Source: Parahaliea mediterranea
GTDB lineage: Bacteria; Pseudomonadota; Gammaproteobacteria; Pseudomonadales; Halieaceae
Direction of reading: 5' to 3'
Assembly (NCBI RefSeq): GCF_003402235.1
Contig: NZ_QEWO01000004.1
Location: 186,001 to 250,000, forward strand
DNA length: 64,000 nucleotides
Below the pieces are notes generated by a model that was not told the origin of the DNA, ran no database searches, and saw only the letters and a list, made by a program, of their open reading frames with translations. The position numbers were made by a program, and so were the translations under genes. This document shows, in pieces, positions 19,512-28,522 of the stretch (the first letter of the stretch is position 1; each line of letters opens with the position of its first letter).

Positions 19512-20594
19512 TTACTCCGTGGTTTGTTGAAGGGGCGGCGCATCGTCCGCGCGGGTGGGCCAGGCATGGATAATGGCCTTGATGAGGGTGGCCAGGGGAA
19601 TGGCGAAGAAGACCCCCCACAGCCCCCAGATGCCACCGAAGAACAGCACCGCAATGATGATGGCCACCGGGTGCAGGTTGACGGCCTCTGAAAACAGCAG
19701 CGGCACCAGCACATTGCCATCGAGCGCCTGAATCACAAAATAGGCCAGCACCAGGTAATAGAAGTCGTTGCCAAAGCCCCACTGGAAGTAGGCCACCATA
19801 ACAACCGGCAGCGTCACCAGGGCCGCGCCGATGTAGGGAATAATGACCGACAGCCCCACCAGCAAGCCCAGCAGGGCCGAATAGCGCAGCCCCATCCAGG
19901 CAAAGCAGATGTAGCTGGTGGCGCCCACGATGAGGATTTCCAGCACCTTGCCGCGGGCGTAGTTGGCCACCTGGGTATTCATTTCACTCCAGATCCGCCG
20001 CAGCAGGGGGCGCTCCTGCGGCAGGAAGCTGCCACACCAGGCCAGCAACTGCTGGCGATCCTTGAGAAAGAAGAACACCAGGATGGGGATGAGGATCATA
20101 TACACCAGCACCGTGAGAATGCCCGGAATGCTGGCCAGCGAACGGGTCACCAGGGCCTGGCCGAATTCGGCGATTTCCGCCTGGGCCACCCCCACCACCT
20201 GATTGAGCTGGGCCTGGCTGAAAAATTCCGGATAGCGCGCCGGCAGCACCCCCAGCAGCTGCCGGCCCTGGTCGAGCATGCGCGGCATTTCGCCGGCCAG
20301 CGCCAGCATCTGGCGCCAGGCCATCGGCAACAGGCCGAGGAAGAACCCGAAGAAGGCCCCCACAAACACCAGAAAGGCCACGCTCACCCCCACCCACTGG
20401 GGCAGGCCGTGGCGCTGCAACTGGGCCGCCAGGCCCTGCATAAGATAGGCCAGCACAATGGCCGCCAGCACCGGCGCCAGAATGTCGCCCATGGTCATCA
20501 GCAGCACCACCGACAGGGTCAGCAGCACCAGCAGCAGGACGGACTCCTCCTCGAACAGGTAGCGGCGGTACCACTTGCGGAAAATCTCCAACAT
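19512..20594 (-). CDS. AI-2E family (PerM-like) membrane transporter
   Basis: A 360-residue inner-membrane protein with about seven to eight hydrophobic segments, including LLVLLTLSVVLL, VSVAFLVFVGAFFGFFLGLL and LTVLVYMILIPILVFFFLKD. That pattern and the GLSVIIPYIGA block belong to the AI-2E/PerM superfamily. The physiological substrate is unsettled for most members. The frame is open 52 codons upstream, but hydrophobic topology and spacing support the ATG at 20594, 4 bases after the TusA-like stop. Confidence 0.88.
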   Translation of the reverse strand: MLEIFRKWYRRYLFEEESVLLLVLLTLSVVLLMTMGDILAPVLAAIVLAYLMQGLAAQLQRHGLPQWVGVSVAFLVFVGAFFGFFLGLLPMAWRQMLALAGEMPRMLDQGRQLLGVLPARYPEFFSQAQLNQVVGVAQAEIAEFGQALVTRSLASIPGILTVLVYMILIPILVFFFLKDRQQLLAWCGSFLPQERPLLRRIWSEMNTQVANYARGKVLEILIVGATSYICFAWMGLRYSALLGLLVGLSVIIPYIGAALVTLPVVMVAYFQWGFGNDFYYLVLAYFVIQALDGNVLVPLLFSEAVNLHPVAIIIAVLFFGGIWGLWGVFFAIPLATLIKAIIHAWPTRADDAPPLQQTTE

Positions 20595-20598
20595 CGAA

Positions 20599-20832
20599 TC
20601 AGGCCTTCTGCAGCAGGTGAATGTAGAGACCGTCGCGATCCTCGGATTGCAGCAGATGATGGCCAGACTGGCGGGAGAAGGCTTCAAAGTCGCGCAAGGA
20701 TCCCTGGTCTGTCGACAGCACGCGCAGCTGCTCGCCGCTGGCCAGGGCATTCAGTGCCCGCTTGGCCATCAGCAGCGGCATGGGGCACTGCAGGCCAGTG
20801 GCGTCCACTTCCTGCACTTCGCTTTGAGACAT
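20599..20832 (-). CDS. TusA/SirA-like sulfur carrier protein
   Basis: A 77-residue protein with the N-terminal CPMP motif (Cys16) of the TusA/SirA/YedF family, which carries persulfide sulfur for tRNA thiolation or molybdenum-cofactor chemistry. The ATG at 20832 gives the normal length; a longer frame upstream is not supported by homology. The order TusA-like/perM next to bepA and nadA matches the Pseudomonas aeruginosa PA1004-PA1007 neighbourhood. There the TusA-like protein (PA1006) has been linked to molybdenum homeostasis and nitrate use. A similar role here is inference. Confidence 0.88.
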   Translation of the reverse strand: MSQSEVQEVDATGLQCPMPLLMAKRALNALASGEQLRVLSTDQGSLRDFEAFSRQSGHHLLQSEDRDGLYIHLLQKA

Positions 20833-21001
20833 CCAGGGGCTTCCAGTTATTCGGGCGCGCCCAGTATAGCCATTCGCCCCTGCACACCCAACAGAGCCTG
20901 AACTTTTTGCCGCCCGGCGACTCACAATCAACAGCTGCGCGGCCCTGGCTGCGTATCCCCGTGCCCGGTGCATGGCGTACAATGCCCAACGACCTGAACC
21001 C

Positions 21002-22495
21002 ATGGGACTGACTTCTCACGTGCTGTTTCGCGGTAACCCTGCCCGCCTTCTCGCCCGACGCCTCGGCCCCGCGCTGCTGGCCGGGGCGGTGTGCCTGCCG
21101 GCGCTGGGCCAGGGTACAGAAAACCTGAAGCTGCCCAACCTGGGCGAGGCCAGCACCAGCCTGTTCTCCGCCGAGTACGAACACCAGCTTGGCCGCACCT
21201 GGCTGCGTATTTTCCGCAGCCAGGTGCCCACCATGAACGACCCGCTGCTGTTCGAGTACCTGGAAAACCTCATCTATGAACTGGTCACCCACAGCGAGCT
21301 GAAGGACCGCCGCATCGAACTGGTGGTGGTGGACGACCCCAACATCAACGCCTTTGCCGTGCCCGGCGGCGTGATCGGGGTGAACAACGGCCTGCTGCTG
21401 TACGCCCAGAGCGAAGACGAACTGGCCACCGTACTGGCCCACGAGATTGCCCACCTCAGCCAGCGCCACTTCTCGCGCCGGGTGGAGTTTGCCCAGAACC
21501 AACAGCCCCTGAACCTGGCCGCCATGCTGGCCGGCTTTGTGCTGCTGGCGGCGGGCGGCGGCGACGCCGGCATGGCGGCCCTGTCGGCAGCCCAGGCCGC
21601 GGCCCAGGATTCCGCCCTGCGCTACAGCCGCAGCAACGAGGCAGAAGCAGACCGGGTGGGCATGCAGACCCTGGCGGCGGCGGGCTTTGACCCCCACGCG
21701 GCGCCAGCCATGTTTGAGCGCATGCTGCAGGCCACCCGCTATGCCGGCGGCAACCGGGTGCCGGAATTTTTGCGCACCCACCCCCTCAGCGAAAACCGCA
21801 TTGCCGACACCCGCAACCGCGCGCGCCAGTACCCCGAACAGGCCGCCGAGGTGAACCTGGACTACCAGCTGATGCGGGCGCGCGTCACCAATCAACTGGC
21901 AGACACCCCGGAAGAAGCAGTGCAGAAGTTTCGCAGCGAACTGGATGGCACCAGCCGCTCCCACGAGGCGGCCCAGTACGGTCTGGTGCTGGCCCTGACC
22001 GATGCCGGGCGTATTGACGAAGCCGCCCTGCAGCTGGATGGCATCTGGTCCAGCAACCCGAGCCGCCTGGAATATATTATTGCCGACGCGGAAATCGACA
22101 TTGCCCGCAACGAGCCGGGCAAAGCGGCCGAGAAGCTGGCCCAGCGACTGAAGCGCTCACCGGGCAACCACCCCCTGACCATGACCTACGCCAAGGCACT
22201 GATGCGCAACCAGCAGGCTCATGTGGCGGAAGAAGTGCTGGTTGAGCAGAGCAAGCGCAAGGCCAACGACCCGGGCCTGTGGTATCTGCTGGCCGAGGTG
22301 CAGGGGCTGTCCGGGAATATCGTCGGGCTGCACCAGTCCAGAGCCGAGTACTTCATCCTGAACGGCATTCTGGACGAGGCGGAAAAGCAGCTGAACTACG
22401 CCCTGAAACTGGCCACCAAGGACTACCCCACCACCGCCAAAATCCAGCAGCGCCTGCGGGATGTGGCCGAGCTGCGCCAGCAGATGGAAGGCTAA
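21002..22495 (+). CDS. bepA: BepA-like M48 metalloprotease with TPR tail
   Basis: A periplasmic quality-control protease of the outer-membrane assembly pathway, about 497 residues. A signal peptide (LAGAVCLPALGQG) is followed by the M48 catalytic domain with HEIAHLSQRH and the third zinc ligand in NEAEADRVG. The C-terminal 230 residues form TPR-like helices, as in E. coli BepA, which binds LptD and BamA. An in-frame ATG at 20972 is possible, but neither start has a strong ribosome-binding site; 21002 gives the better signal peptide. It is divergent from the tusA-like gene and convergent with nadA. Confidence 0.9.
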   Translation: MGLTSHVLFRGNPARLLARRLGPALLAGAVCLPALGQGTENLKLPNLGEASTSLFSAEYEHQLGRTWLRIFRSQVPTMNDPLLFEYLENLIYELVTHSELKDRRIELVVVDDPNINAFAVPGGVIGVNNGLLLYAQSEDELATVLAHEIAHLSQRHFSRRVEFAQNQQPLNLAAMLAGFVLLAAGGGDAGMAALSAAQAAAQDSALRYSRSNEAEADRVGMQTLAAAGFDPHAAPAMFERMLQATRYAGGNRVPEFLRTHPLSENRIADTRNRARQYPEQAAEVNLDYQLMRARVTNQLADTPEEAVQKFRSELDGTSRSHEAAQYGLVLALTDAGRIDEAALQLDGIWSSNPSRLEYIIADAEIDIARNEPGKAAEKLAQRLKRSPGNHPLTMTYAKALMRNQQAHVAEEVLVEQSKRKANDPGLWYLLAEVQGLSGNIVGLHQSRAEYFILNGILDEAEKQLNYALKLATKDYPTTAKIQQRLRDVAELRQQMEG

Positions 22496-22539
22496 ACGGG
22501 TTTAGGGGCAGGGCCGCGGCGCGGCAGCCCGGTCAATCC

Positions 22540-23613
22540 TCAGGCGTTACCCTTGACCTGCAGTTTGAGATCCGCGGCGAAGTCCAGCATGCGCCGCAGC
22601 GGCACCATGGCCTGCTCCCCCACCGCAGGGTCAACGAAAATTTCATTGTCAGTGCGATCGAACACGCCGGCCAGGCTTTCCAGTTCGTTCATGGCCATCC
22701 ACGGGCAGTTGGCGCAGCTGCGGCAGGTCGCCCCGTTGCCGGCGGTGGGGGCAATGATGAACTCCTTGCCCGGCGCCAGCTGCTGCAGTTTGTAGAAGAT
22801 GCCCTGGTCCGTGGCCACGATGAATCGCTCGTTGTCCATTTCCTGGGCGGCACGAATGATCTGGGTGGTGGAACCCACGCGGTCGGCCAGCTCCAGCACC
22901 GAGGCCGGCGACTCCGGGTGCACCAGCACCGCCGCGTCCGGGTAGACCTTTTTCAGGTCGGCGATGCCCCGGGCCTTGAACTCTTCGTGCACAATGCAGG
23001 CGCCGTCCCACATCAGGATATCGGCACCACTTTCACGGCGCACGTAGTCGCCCAGGTGGCGGTCGGGGGCCCAGATGATTTTCTCGCCCTTGGCGGCCAG
23101 GTGCTCGGCCACATCCAGGGCAATGCTGGAGGTGACCACCCAGTCGGCCCGCGCCTTTACTGCCGCCGAGGTATTCGCGTAAACCACCACCGTGCGATCC
23201 GGGTGCTGGTCGCAGAAGGCGGAGAACTCATCGATCGGGCAGCCAAGGTCCAGGGAGCAGGTGGCTTCCAGGGTCGGCATCAGCACCCGCTTCTGGGGCG
23301 TCAGAATTTTCGCGGTTTCGCCCATGAACTTGACCCCGGCAACCACCAGGGTGTCGGCCGGATGGTCGTGCCCGAAGCGGGCCATCTCCAGCGAATCGGA
23401 TACGCAGCCGCCGGTTTCCTCCGCCAGGGCCTGGATGGCCGGCGCGGTGTAGTAATGCGCCACGATCACTGCATTCTTTTCTTTCAGACGCTGCTTGATG
23501 CGCGCCTTGAGCGCCGCCTCCTGCTGCGGCGAGAGCTGGCTGCGCTCGGCGTTATCCAGATGGTACTGCACCTGCTGGCGAATGGTTTCCAGTTTTTCGG
23601 ACGCTAGACTCAT
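22540..23613 (-). CDS. nadA: Quinolinate synthase NadA
   Basis: Iron-sulfur enzyme that condenses iminoaspartate with dihydroxyacetone phosphate to quinolinate in NAD synthesis. The 357-residue protein shows the cluster-ligand regions [19 protein letters not shown] and [10 protein letters not shown], plus [10 protein letters not shown] and HPESPASV. The start at 23613 ([12 protein letters not shown]) fits the family length. The reading frame is open for over 200 codons further upstream, but that part overlaps a divergent gene and is not conserved. It is convergent with bepA. Confidence 0.96.
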   Translation of the reverse strand: MSLASEKLETIRQQVQYHLDNAERSQLSPQQEAALKARIKQRLKEKNAVIVAHYYTAPAIQALAEETGGCVSDSLEMARFGHDHPADTLVVAGVKFMGETAKILTPQKRVLMPTLEATCSLDLGCPIDEFSAFCDQHPDRTVVVYANTSAAVKARADWVVTSSIALDVAEHLAAKGEKIIWAPDRHLGDYVRRESGADILMWDGACIVHEEFKARGIADLKKVYPDAAVLVHPESPASVLELADRVGSTTQIIRAAQEMDNERFIVATDQGIFYKLQQLAPGKEFIIAPTAGNGATCRSCANCPWMAMNELESLAGVFDRTDNEIFVDPAVGEQAMVPLRRMLDFAADLKLQVKGNA

Positions 23614-23775
23614 GGGGGATACTGCGGGGAAAATCGCGATGGGATAATGCCCGATTCTACCACAGATTGGCGCGCTGGAAATTCTGCCGTAAAGTAGGTG
23701 GCCATCCGCGCTGGCAGGCGGCATTGCCGAACCTTCATCACCCACAGAAATAAACACACTAATAAAAAGGATGCC

Positions 23776-24276
23776 ATGAGCCAGTTCGACTACGTGAAAA
23801 CCCGCCGCGAGGACGTGCGCCCTATCTCTGACAAACAGGTGCCGCTGGTGCGCTTCTTCCTGAAATGGGCCACCCGCCTGCAGGTTGCCGGCTTTCGCGC
23901 CAGCAAGGGTCGCATCATGAACACCTTCCCCGGCGGTTTCCCGGTGTGCGTGGTGACAACCCTGGGCGCAAAGAGCCGCAAGCCCCGCCGCATTGCCCTG
24001 ATCCACTTGCCCATCGGCGAGGACAAACTGCTGGTTGCCTCCCAGGGCGGCATGCCGCGCAACCCCGCCTGGTACTACAACATCCGGGCCAACCCCGAGG
24101 TGCAGATCATGGTGGACGGCGAAGAACACGCCTACCTGGCACGCCAGGTGAGCGCCGAGGAAAAGGCCGAACTGTGGCCCCACCTGTGCTCGCTCTACCC
24201 CGATTTTGACGAATACCAGGCACGCACCGACCGGGACATTCCCGTGTTTCGCTGCCGCCGCACCAACGCCGGCTGA
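23776..24276 (+). CDS. Nitroreductase-family deazaflavin (F420)-type oxidoreductase
   Basis: A 166-residue protein of the DDN/TIGR00026 type. Visible family features are [17 protein letters not shown], the [16 protein letters not shown] block and [12 protein letters not shown]. Characterised relatives in actinobacteria use the deazaflavin coenzyme F420; cofactor use in a gammaproteobacterium is unproven. AAAGG lies about 6 bases before the ATG at 23776, which decides the start over an upstream in-frame codon. It is divergent from nadA. A second F420-associated family member lies at 47244-48284. Confidence 0.82.
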   Translation: MSQFDYVKTRREDVRPISDKQVPLVRFFLKWATRLQVAGFRASKGRIMNTFPGGFPVCVVTTLGAKSRKPRRIALIHLPIGEDKLLVASQGGMPRNPAWYYNIRANPEVQIMVDGEEHAYLARQVSAEEKAELWPHLCSLYPDFDEYQARTDRDIPVFRCRRTNAG

Positions 24277-24379
24277 ATCGGCGATATTCACCAACCCGCT
24301 TGCAACCATTGCGCCGCTCGCCGCCCTCCCCTATCGTGCGCGGGCAACTTCCCACGCCACAGCACCCAGCGAGGACACC

Positions 24380-24769
24380 ATGATCTGCTCACTACGCCGC
24401 GCGGCCATCGCCGCTTCCCTGTTATTCAGCATGGCCTCCAACAGCAGCCACGCAGAACAACGCTTCGATCACTTCCAGGGCGCCCCCGCCGCCTCGGTCG
24501 CCGAGGCGCTCAGCAACTTGGAGGTATACAACGAGTACCTGCAAACCCTGCTGGACAAGGACCAGCAACTCAGCGATGCCGACATGGGCAAAATTCACCA
24601 GCTCAGCTACACACTGGAAAACGCCATCCAGAAGCTGCAGGAAGAGTTGAACGGGATTGCCGCCAGCCTGGAAGAAGTTCACCTGGGCTCCGAGCAACTG
24701 CAGCGCGAGCGGGTGCTGGAAAACGGCCAGGACTACCTCAAGCGCAGCCGGGCGGTAACCGGGCGTTAG
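24380..24769 (+). CDS. Small exported protein, probable DUF6746 family
   Basis: A 129-residue protein with a cleavable signal peptide (ending SNSSHA, then EQRFDHF). The mature part is helical: VAEALSNLEVYNEYLQTLL, then LSDADMGKIHQLSYTLENA, and LEEVHLGSEQLQRE. The layout resembles DUF6746 periplasmic proteins, whose function is unknown. The ATG at 24380 has GAGGA 5 bases upstream. It ends 150 bases before the first GGDEF-EAL gene. That gap is AT-rich, then has an 8-base-pair hairpin (24854-24876). Confidence 0.72.
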   Translation: MICSLRRAAIAASLLFSMASNSSHAEQRFDHFQGAPAASVAEALSNLEVYNEYLQTLLDKDQQLSDADMGKIHQLSYTLENAIQKLQEELNGIAASLEEVHLGSEQLQRERVLENGQDYLKRSRAVTGR

Positions 24770-24919
24770 GCTGGCCCGCACAAATATTTCACAAACAAGT
24801 ACTAGAATTAATTTAAGAAGCTGCGTATAACCCCATGTAATATAACAATTTAGCAGGCGCCGAATGGCGGCGCCTGAACAAGGCCGGAACAGGCCCGGGG
24901 CGACCATTCAGGGGCACAG

Positions 24920-26626
24920 GTGGAACAGCACACCGTTCTGATCATTTCCGATAATCCGGCGGATGGCGCCGTGCTGTCGGCCTGCCTGCGGCGCGCCCTG
25001 CCCCGCCGCTTTCACCTTGCCAGCAACGACAACCTTGAACGCCCCCTGGAAGCCCTGCTCGACCCGGCCCTGGATGCCATCATCCTCGCCGAAGGCCCGG
25101 AGTCTGAATACCTGCTGCGCCTGGCGCAAAAGCACTTTGTGCCGGCGCCCATCATCCTTCTGCTGGACGAGGTTGACGAGCACACCGCCACCCGCCTGAA
25201 AGAGTTTGGCGCCCAGGACTACCTGCTGCGCGGCCAGTTGCAGGATGCCCTGGTGCACCGGGTGCTGGACTACAGCATCCAGCTGAAGCAGGCGCGCCTG
25301 ACCATTGAGCAACTGTCCAACCGGGACAGCCTCACCGGCGCCCTCAACCGGGCCGGCTTTCGTGCCCACCTGGAGCGCGCCGTGGAACGCTCCAGCCGCT
25401 ACAACTTCACCACCGCCCTCCTCTATATCAACATCGATCGCTTCGCCAACATCAACGACCACTACGGCGAAAGCAACGGCGACGCGCTGATCCAGACCCT
25501 GGCCCGCCGCCTCGGCAACAAGCTGCGCAACACCGACAGCCTGGCGCGGTTGGGCGGCGACGAGTTTGCCATCGTGCTGGAGGATGTTGGATCCGCCGCG
25601 GATGTGGAACTGATTGTGGGCAAGATGCTGACCTCCCTGTCGGCACCGGTGGTGATCAATGACCAGCAGGTCTCCATTGATTGCAGCATCGGCGCCGCCC
25701 TGTTCCCGGACGACGGCGCCGACATCGCCGACCTGATCGACGCCGCCCGCAACGCCATGCAGCAGGCCAAATCGGTGCAGGGCAGCAAGTACATACGCTT
25801 CAGCAGCCAGATTCTGTTCGATGTCACCGGCAGCAACACCCTGGCCGCCGAGTTGCGCACCGCGGTGCGCAAAAACCAGTTTGAGCTGCACTACCAACCG
25901 CGGGTCGACCTGCAAACGGGACTGCTGGTGGGGCTGGAAGCCCTGCTGCGCTGGAACCATCCGGAACGCGGCCTGATCTGCCCCGGCGAGTTCATTAAGG
26001 AATGCGAAGACATGGGACTGATGAGCACCATCGGTTACCAGGTCATCCAGCACGCCTGCCACGCCCTGAACTGGCTGCAGGACCAGGGCCTTGAACACGT
26101 GGACGTGGCGGTCAACGTGTCCTTCAGCCAGATGCAGGACGAACGCTTTGTAGGCGTTGTTAAGGACATTCTGCAGCGCACCGACACCGACCCCAACAAC
26201 CTCGAATTTGAGCTGACCGAAAGCACCATTCTGAAAAGCCCCGGTGCCATTAAAACGCGCATGGACGAGCTGCGCCTGCTGGGGATTTCCTTCTCGCTGG
26301 ATGATTTTGGCACCGGCTTTTCGCAGCTGTCGCACCTGACGGAACTGCCCATCTCCGCACTGAAAATAGACGGCGCGTTTGTGCGCGAGCTGCCGCACAA
26401 CCCACAGCAGGTTGCCGTCAGCAGCATGATCATTGAAATGGCCCAGCGCCTTGGCATGAAGGTGATTGCCGAGGGCGCCGAAACCTATGAGCAGGTGAGC
26501 TTCCTGCGCGCGCAGGCCTGCCACCAGGTGCAGGGTTTTTACTACAGCCCGGCAATTCCCCTGCAGCAGCTGCCCCGCTTCGTGCAGGAGCAGCGATTCA
26601 AACGCCGTGAACGCATCCCGTCCTGA
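24920..26626 (+). CDS. GGDEF-EAL protein with degenerate receiver domain
   Basis: A 568-residue cytoplasmic protein for cyclic-di-GMP turnover. Residues 1-125 resemble a CheY receiver, but the phospho-acceptor position reads ILAEGPE (no Asp) and the conserved Lys is missing, so it is probably not phosphorylated. The GGDEF domain has LGGDEF near 211 with an inhibitory-site RxxD (RNTD) five residues before GGDEF. The EAL domain begins at GLEALLRW near 338 and keeps ELTES, LDDFGTG, ALKID, AEGAE and QGFYYS, so phosphodiesterase residues are intact. The start is GTG with GGGG nearby. It is followed at 80 bases by a second GGDEF-EAL gene. Confidence 0.92.
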   Translation: MEQHTVLIISDNPADGAVLSACLRRALPRRFHLASNDNLERPLEALLDPALDAIILAEGPESEYLLRLAQKHFVPAPIILLLDEVDEHTATRLKEFGAQDYLLRGQLQDALVHRVLDYSIQLKQARLTIEQLSNRDSLTGALNRAGFRAHLERAVERSSRYNFTTALLYINIDRFANINDHYGESNGDALIQTLARRLGNKLRNTDSLARLGGDEFAIVLEDVGSAADVELIVGKMLTSLSAPVVINDQQVSIDCSIGAALFPDDGADIADLIDAARNAMQQAKSVQGSKYIRFSSQILFDVTGSNTLAAELRTAVRKNQFELHYQPRVDLQTGLLVGLEALLRWNHPERGLICPGEFIKECEDMGLMSTIGYQVIQHACHALNWLQDQGLEHVDVAVNVSFSQMQDERFVGVVKDILQRTDTDPNNLEFELTESTILKSPGAIKTRMDELRLLGISFSLDDFGTGFSQLSHLTELPISALKIDGAFVRELPHNPQQVAVSSMIIEMAQRLGMKVIAEGAETYEQVSFLRAQACHQVQGFYYSPAIPLQQLPRFVQEQRFKRRERIPS

Positions 26627-26705
26627 GCCGCCCTCCGTTGCGCTGGGTTTAGCCCGGCGTAAGTGGTAGCCTAACTGCGAAGCGAAAAGGCGCGTTCCAG
26701 CACTC

Positions 26706-28511
26706 ATGTCATCCAGCACCCCTTCCAGGCTCCGCGCAAAGGTCCTTGTCAGCGACGACGACATCAACGTGCGCCTGCTTACCCGACAGTGCCTGGAAGC
26801 CGAGGGCATGGCGGTGGTGGAAGCCAGCAACGGCCCGGAAACCATCGACGTGTTTGTGCGCGAACGGCCAGACCTTGTTTTCCTGGATGTGGAAATGCCC
26901 GGCATGAGCGGACTGGAAGTGTGCAAGCGCATCCGGCAGATGCCCCAGGGCGAATCCATCCCTATCATGATTGTGACCGGCTCCGACGATCGCCAGTCCA
27001 TCGACCAGGGTTTTGAGGCAGGCGCCACCCAGTACAAGACGAAGCCGGTGAACTGGTCGCTGCTGGGGCGCGATGTGCAGTACATGCTACGCGCCAGCAA
27101 CGCCTTTAACGCGCTGAAACGACAGGAAGACCGCCTGCGCTACCTGGCCTACTACGACCCACTCACCAGCCTGCCCAACCGGCGCAGTTTCAATGAACAG
27201 CTCAACCGTATTCTCAAGCGCAGCCAGCGCCGCGGTTCCAACGCCGCGCTGATGTTCATCGACCTCGACCACTTCAAACGCATCAATGACTCCATTGGCC
27301 ACGGCCGCGGTGATCGCCTGCTGGTGGAAATTGCCAAGCGCTTGAGCAGTGAGTTACGCGAGGACGACGCCATCAACTACATCGCCGAGAATCACAACGG
27401 CGAAGCGATGGATGCCGCCACCGAAATTGCCCGCCTGGGTGGAGACGAGTTTACCGTTGTGCTCTCCGACGTACCGGACACCAGCCATGTGGAGAGCGTG
27501 GCTAAGCGTATTCTACGCAGCCTGTCAGAACCCATCGCACTGCAGTCGCACAACCCGGTAGTGACCCCGAGTATCGGCATTGCCCTCTACCCGCAGGACG
27601 GCACCGACCCCGACAGCCTGGTGCGCAATGCAGACACGGCCATGTATGCCGCCAAGGCCGAGGGGCGCGCCTGCTACCGCTTTTACAACGAAGACATGAA
27701 CGCCAAGGCGGTCGAGCAACTCAAGATGGAAGAAGAGTTGCGCCACGCCATGGGCAACCAGGAACTGGAGCTGCGCTACCAACCACAAATCGCCACCGAC
27801 AGCGGCAGTGTTGTAGGGCTGGAAGCACTGCTGCGCTGGAAGCACCCGGTGCGCGGGATGGTGCCGCCCAGCGAGTTCATCCCGGTGGCAGAGCGCACCG
27901 GGATGATCATTGAGCTTGGCGAATGGGTCATTGAAGAAGTCGCCCGCCACTGTGCCTACTGGGATACCCTGAAACTGCCGGAATTCCGGGTGAGCGTGAA
28001 CATCTCCTCCATCCAGTTCAACCAGCGCGACCTGGCCACACGGGTGTCACACATCCTCGCCGCCTCGGGTCTTAGCGCTTCGCGCCTGGAGTTGGAGCTC
28101 ACCGAGAGCGCCATCATGACGGACGCACCAACCAACATCGCCAAATTGCGCGAACTGAAGGCACTGGGGCTTGCGTTGGCGGTTGACGACTTCGGCACGG
28201 GTTATTCCTCCCTGAGCTACCTGAAGCGCTTCCCCATCGACACACTCAAAATCGACCAGAGCTTTATCACTGACCTCGGCAGTCCTGATGGCGCAGCCAT
28301 TGTCGATGCCATACTCGCCCTGTCCAGCTCCCTCAAGCTGCAGGTGATTGCCGAAGGTATCGAGACTGAAGACCAGCTTGGCTACCTGCTGCGGCGCAAC
28401 TGCCATTTGCTCCAGGGCTACTACTTTTCGCGCCCGATTTACCCGGAAGATGTTCCCACCTTGCTCAAGCAGGACTTCGGCCCGGTACTGCAACGACTCG
28501 CCAGCGCCTAG
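26706..28511 (+). CDS. Response regulator with GGDEF and EAL domains
   Basis: A 601-residue response regulator. The receiver domain (1-125) has SDDD, phospho-acceptor Asp61 in FLDVEMPG, VTGSDD and Lys in KTKPV, so it looks active. The GGDEF domain has RLGGDEF near 245. The inhibitory-site motif REDD is displaced by an insertion of about 18 residues relative to the usual spacing. The EAL domain (GLEALLRWKHP near 372, ELTES, VDDFGTGYSS, LKIDQSF, AEGIE, LLQGYYFS) keeps catalytic residues. It ends 11 bases before the subtilase gene. A natural phospho-donor would be one of the hybrid kinases downstream, but this is inference. Confidence 0.93.
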   Translation: MSSSTPSRLRAKVLVSDDDINVRLLTRQCLEAEGMAVVEASNGPETIDVFVRERPDLVFLDVEMPGMSGLEVCKRIRQMPQGESIPIMIVTGSDDRQSIDQGFEAGATQYKTKPVNWSLLGRDVQYMLRASNAFNALKRQEDRLRYLAYYDPLTSLPNRRSFNEQLNRILKRSQRRGSNAALMFIDLDHFKRINDSIGHGRGDRLLVEIAKRLSSELREDDAINYIAENHNGEAMDAATEIARLGGDEFTVVLSDVPDTSHVESVAKRILRSLSEPIALQSHNPVVTPSIGIALYPQDGTDPDSLVRNADTAMYAAKAEGRACYRFYNEDMNAKAVEQLKMEEELRHAMGNQELELRYQPQIATDSGSVVGLEALLRWKHPVRGMVPPSEFIPVAERTGMIIELGEWVIEEVARHCAYWDTLKLPEFRVSVNISSIQFNQRDLATRVSHILAASGLSASRLELELTESAIMTDAPTNIAKLRELKALGLALAVDDFGTGYSSLSYLKRFPIDTLKIDQSFITDLGSPDGAAIVDAILALSSSLKLQVIAEGIETEDQLGYLLRRNCHLLQGYYFSRPIYPEDVPTLLKQDFGPVLQRLASA

Positions 28512-28522
28512 CCGCGGATCAG

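Noticed and set aside
16665-19691. A 1008-codon open frame on the + strand opposite the M16 peptidase gene
   Set aside because: It is the antisense of a well-conserved gene; high GC content leaves long chance frames. No domain pattern and no ribosome-binding site.
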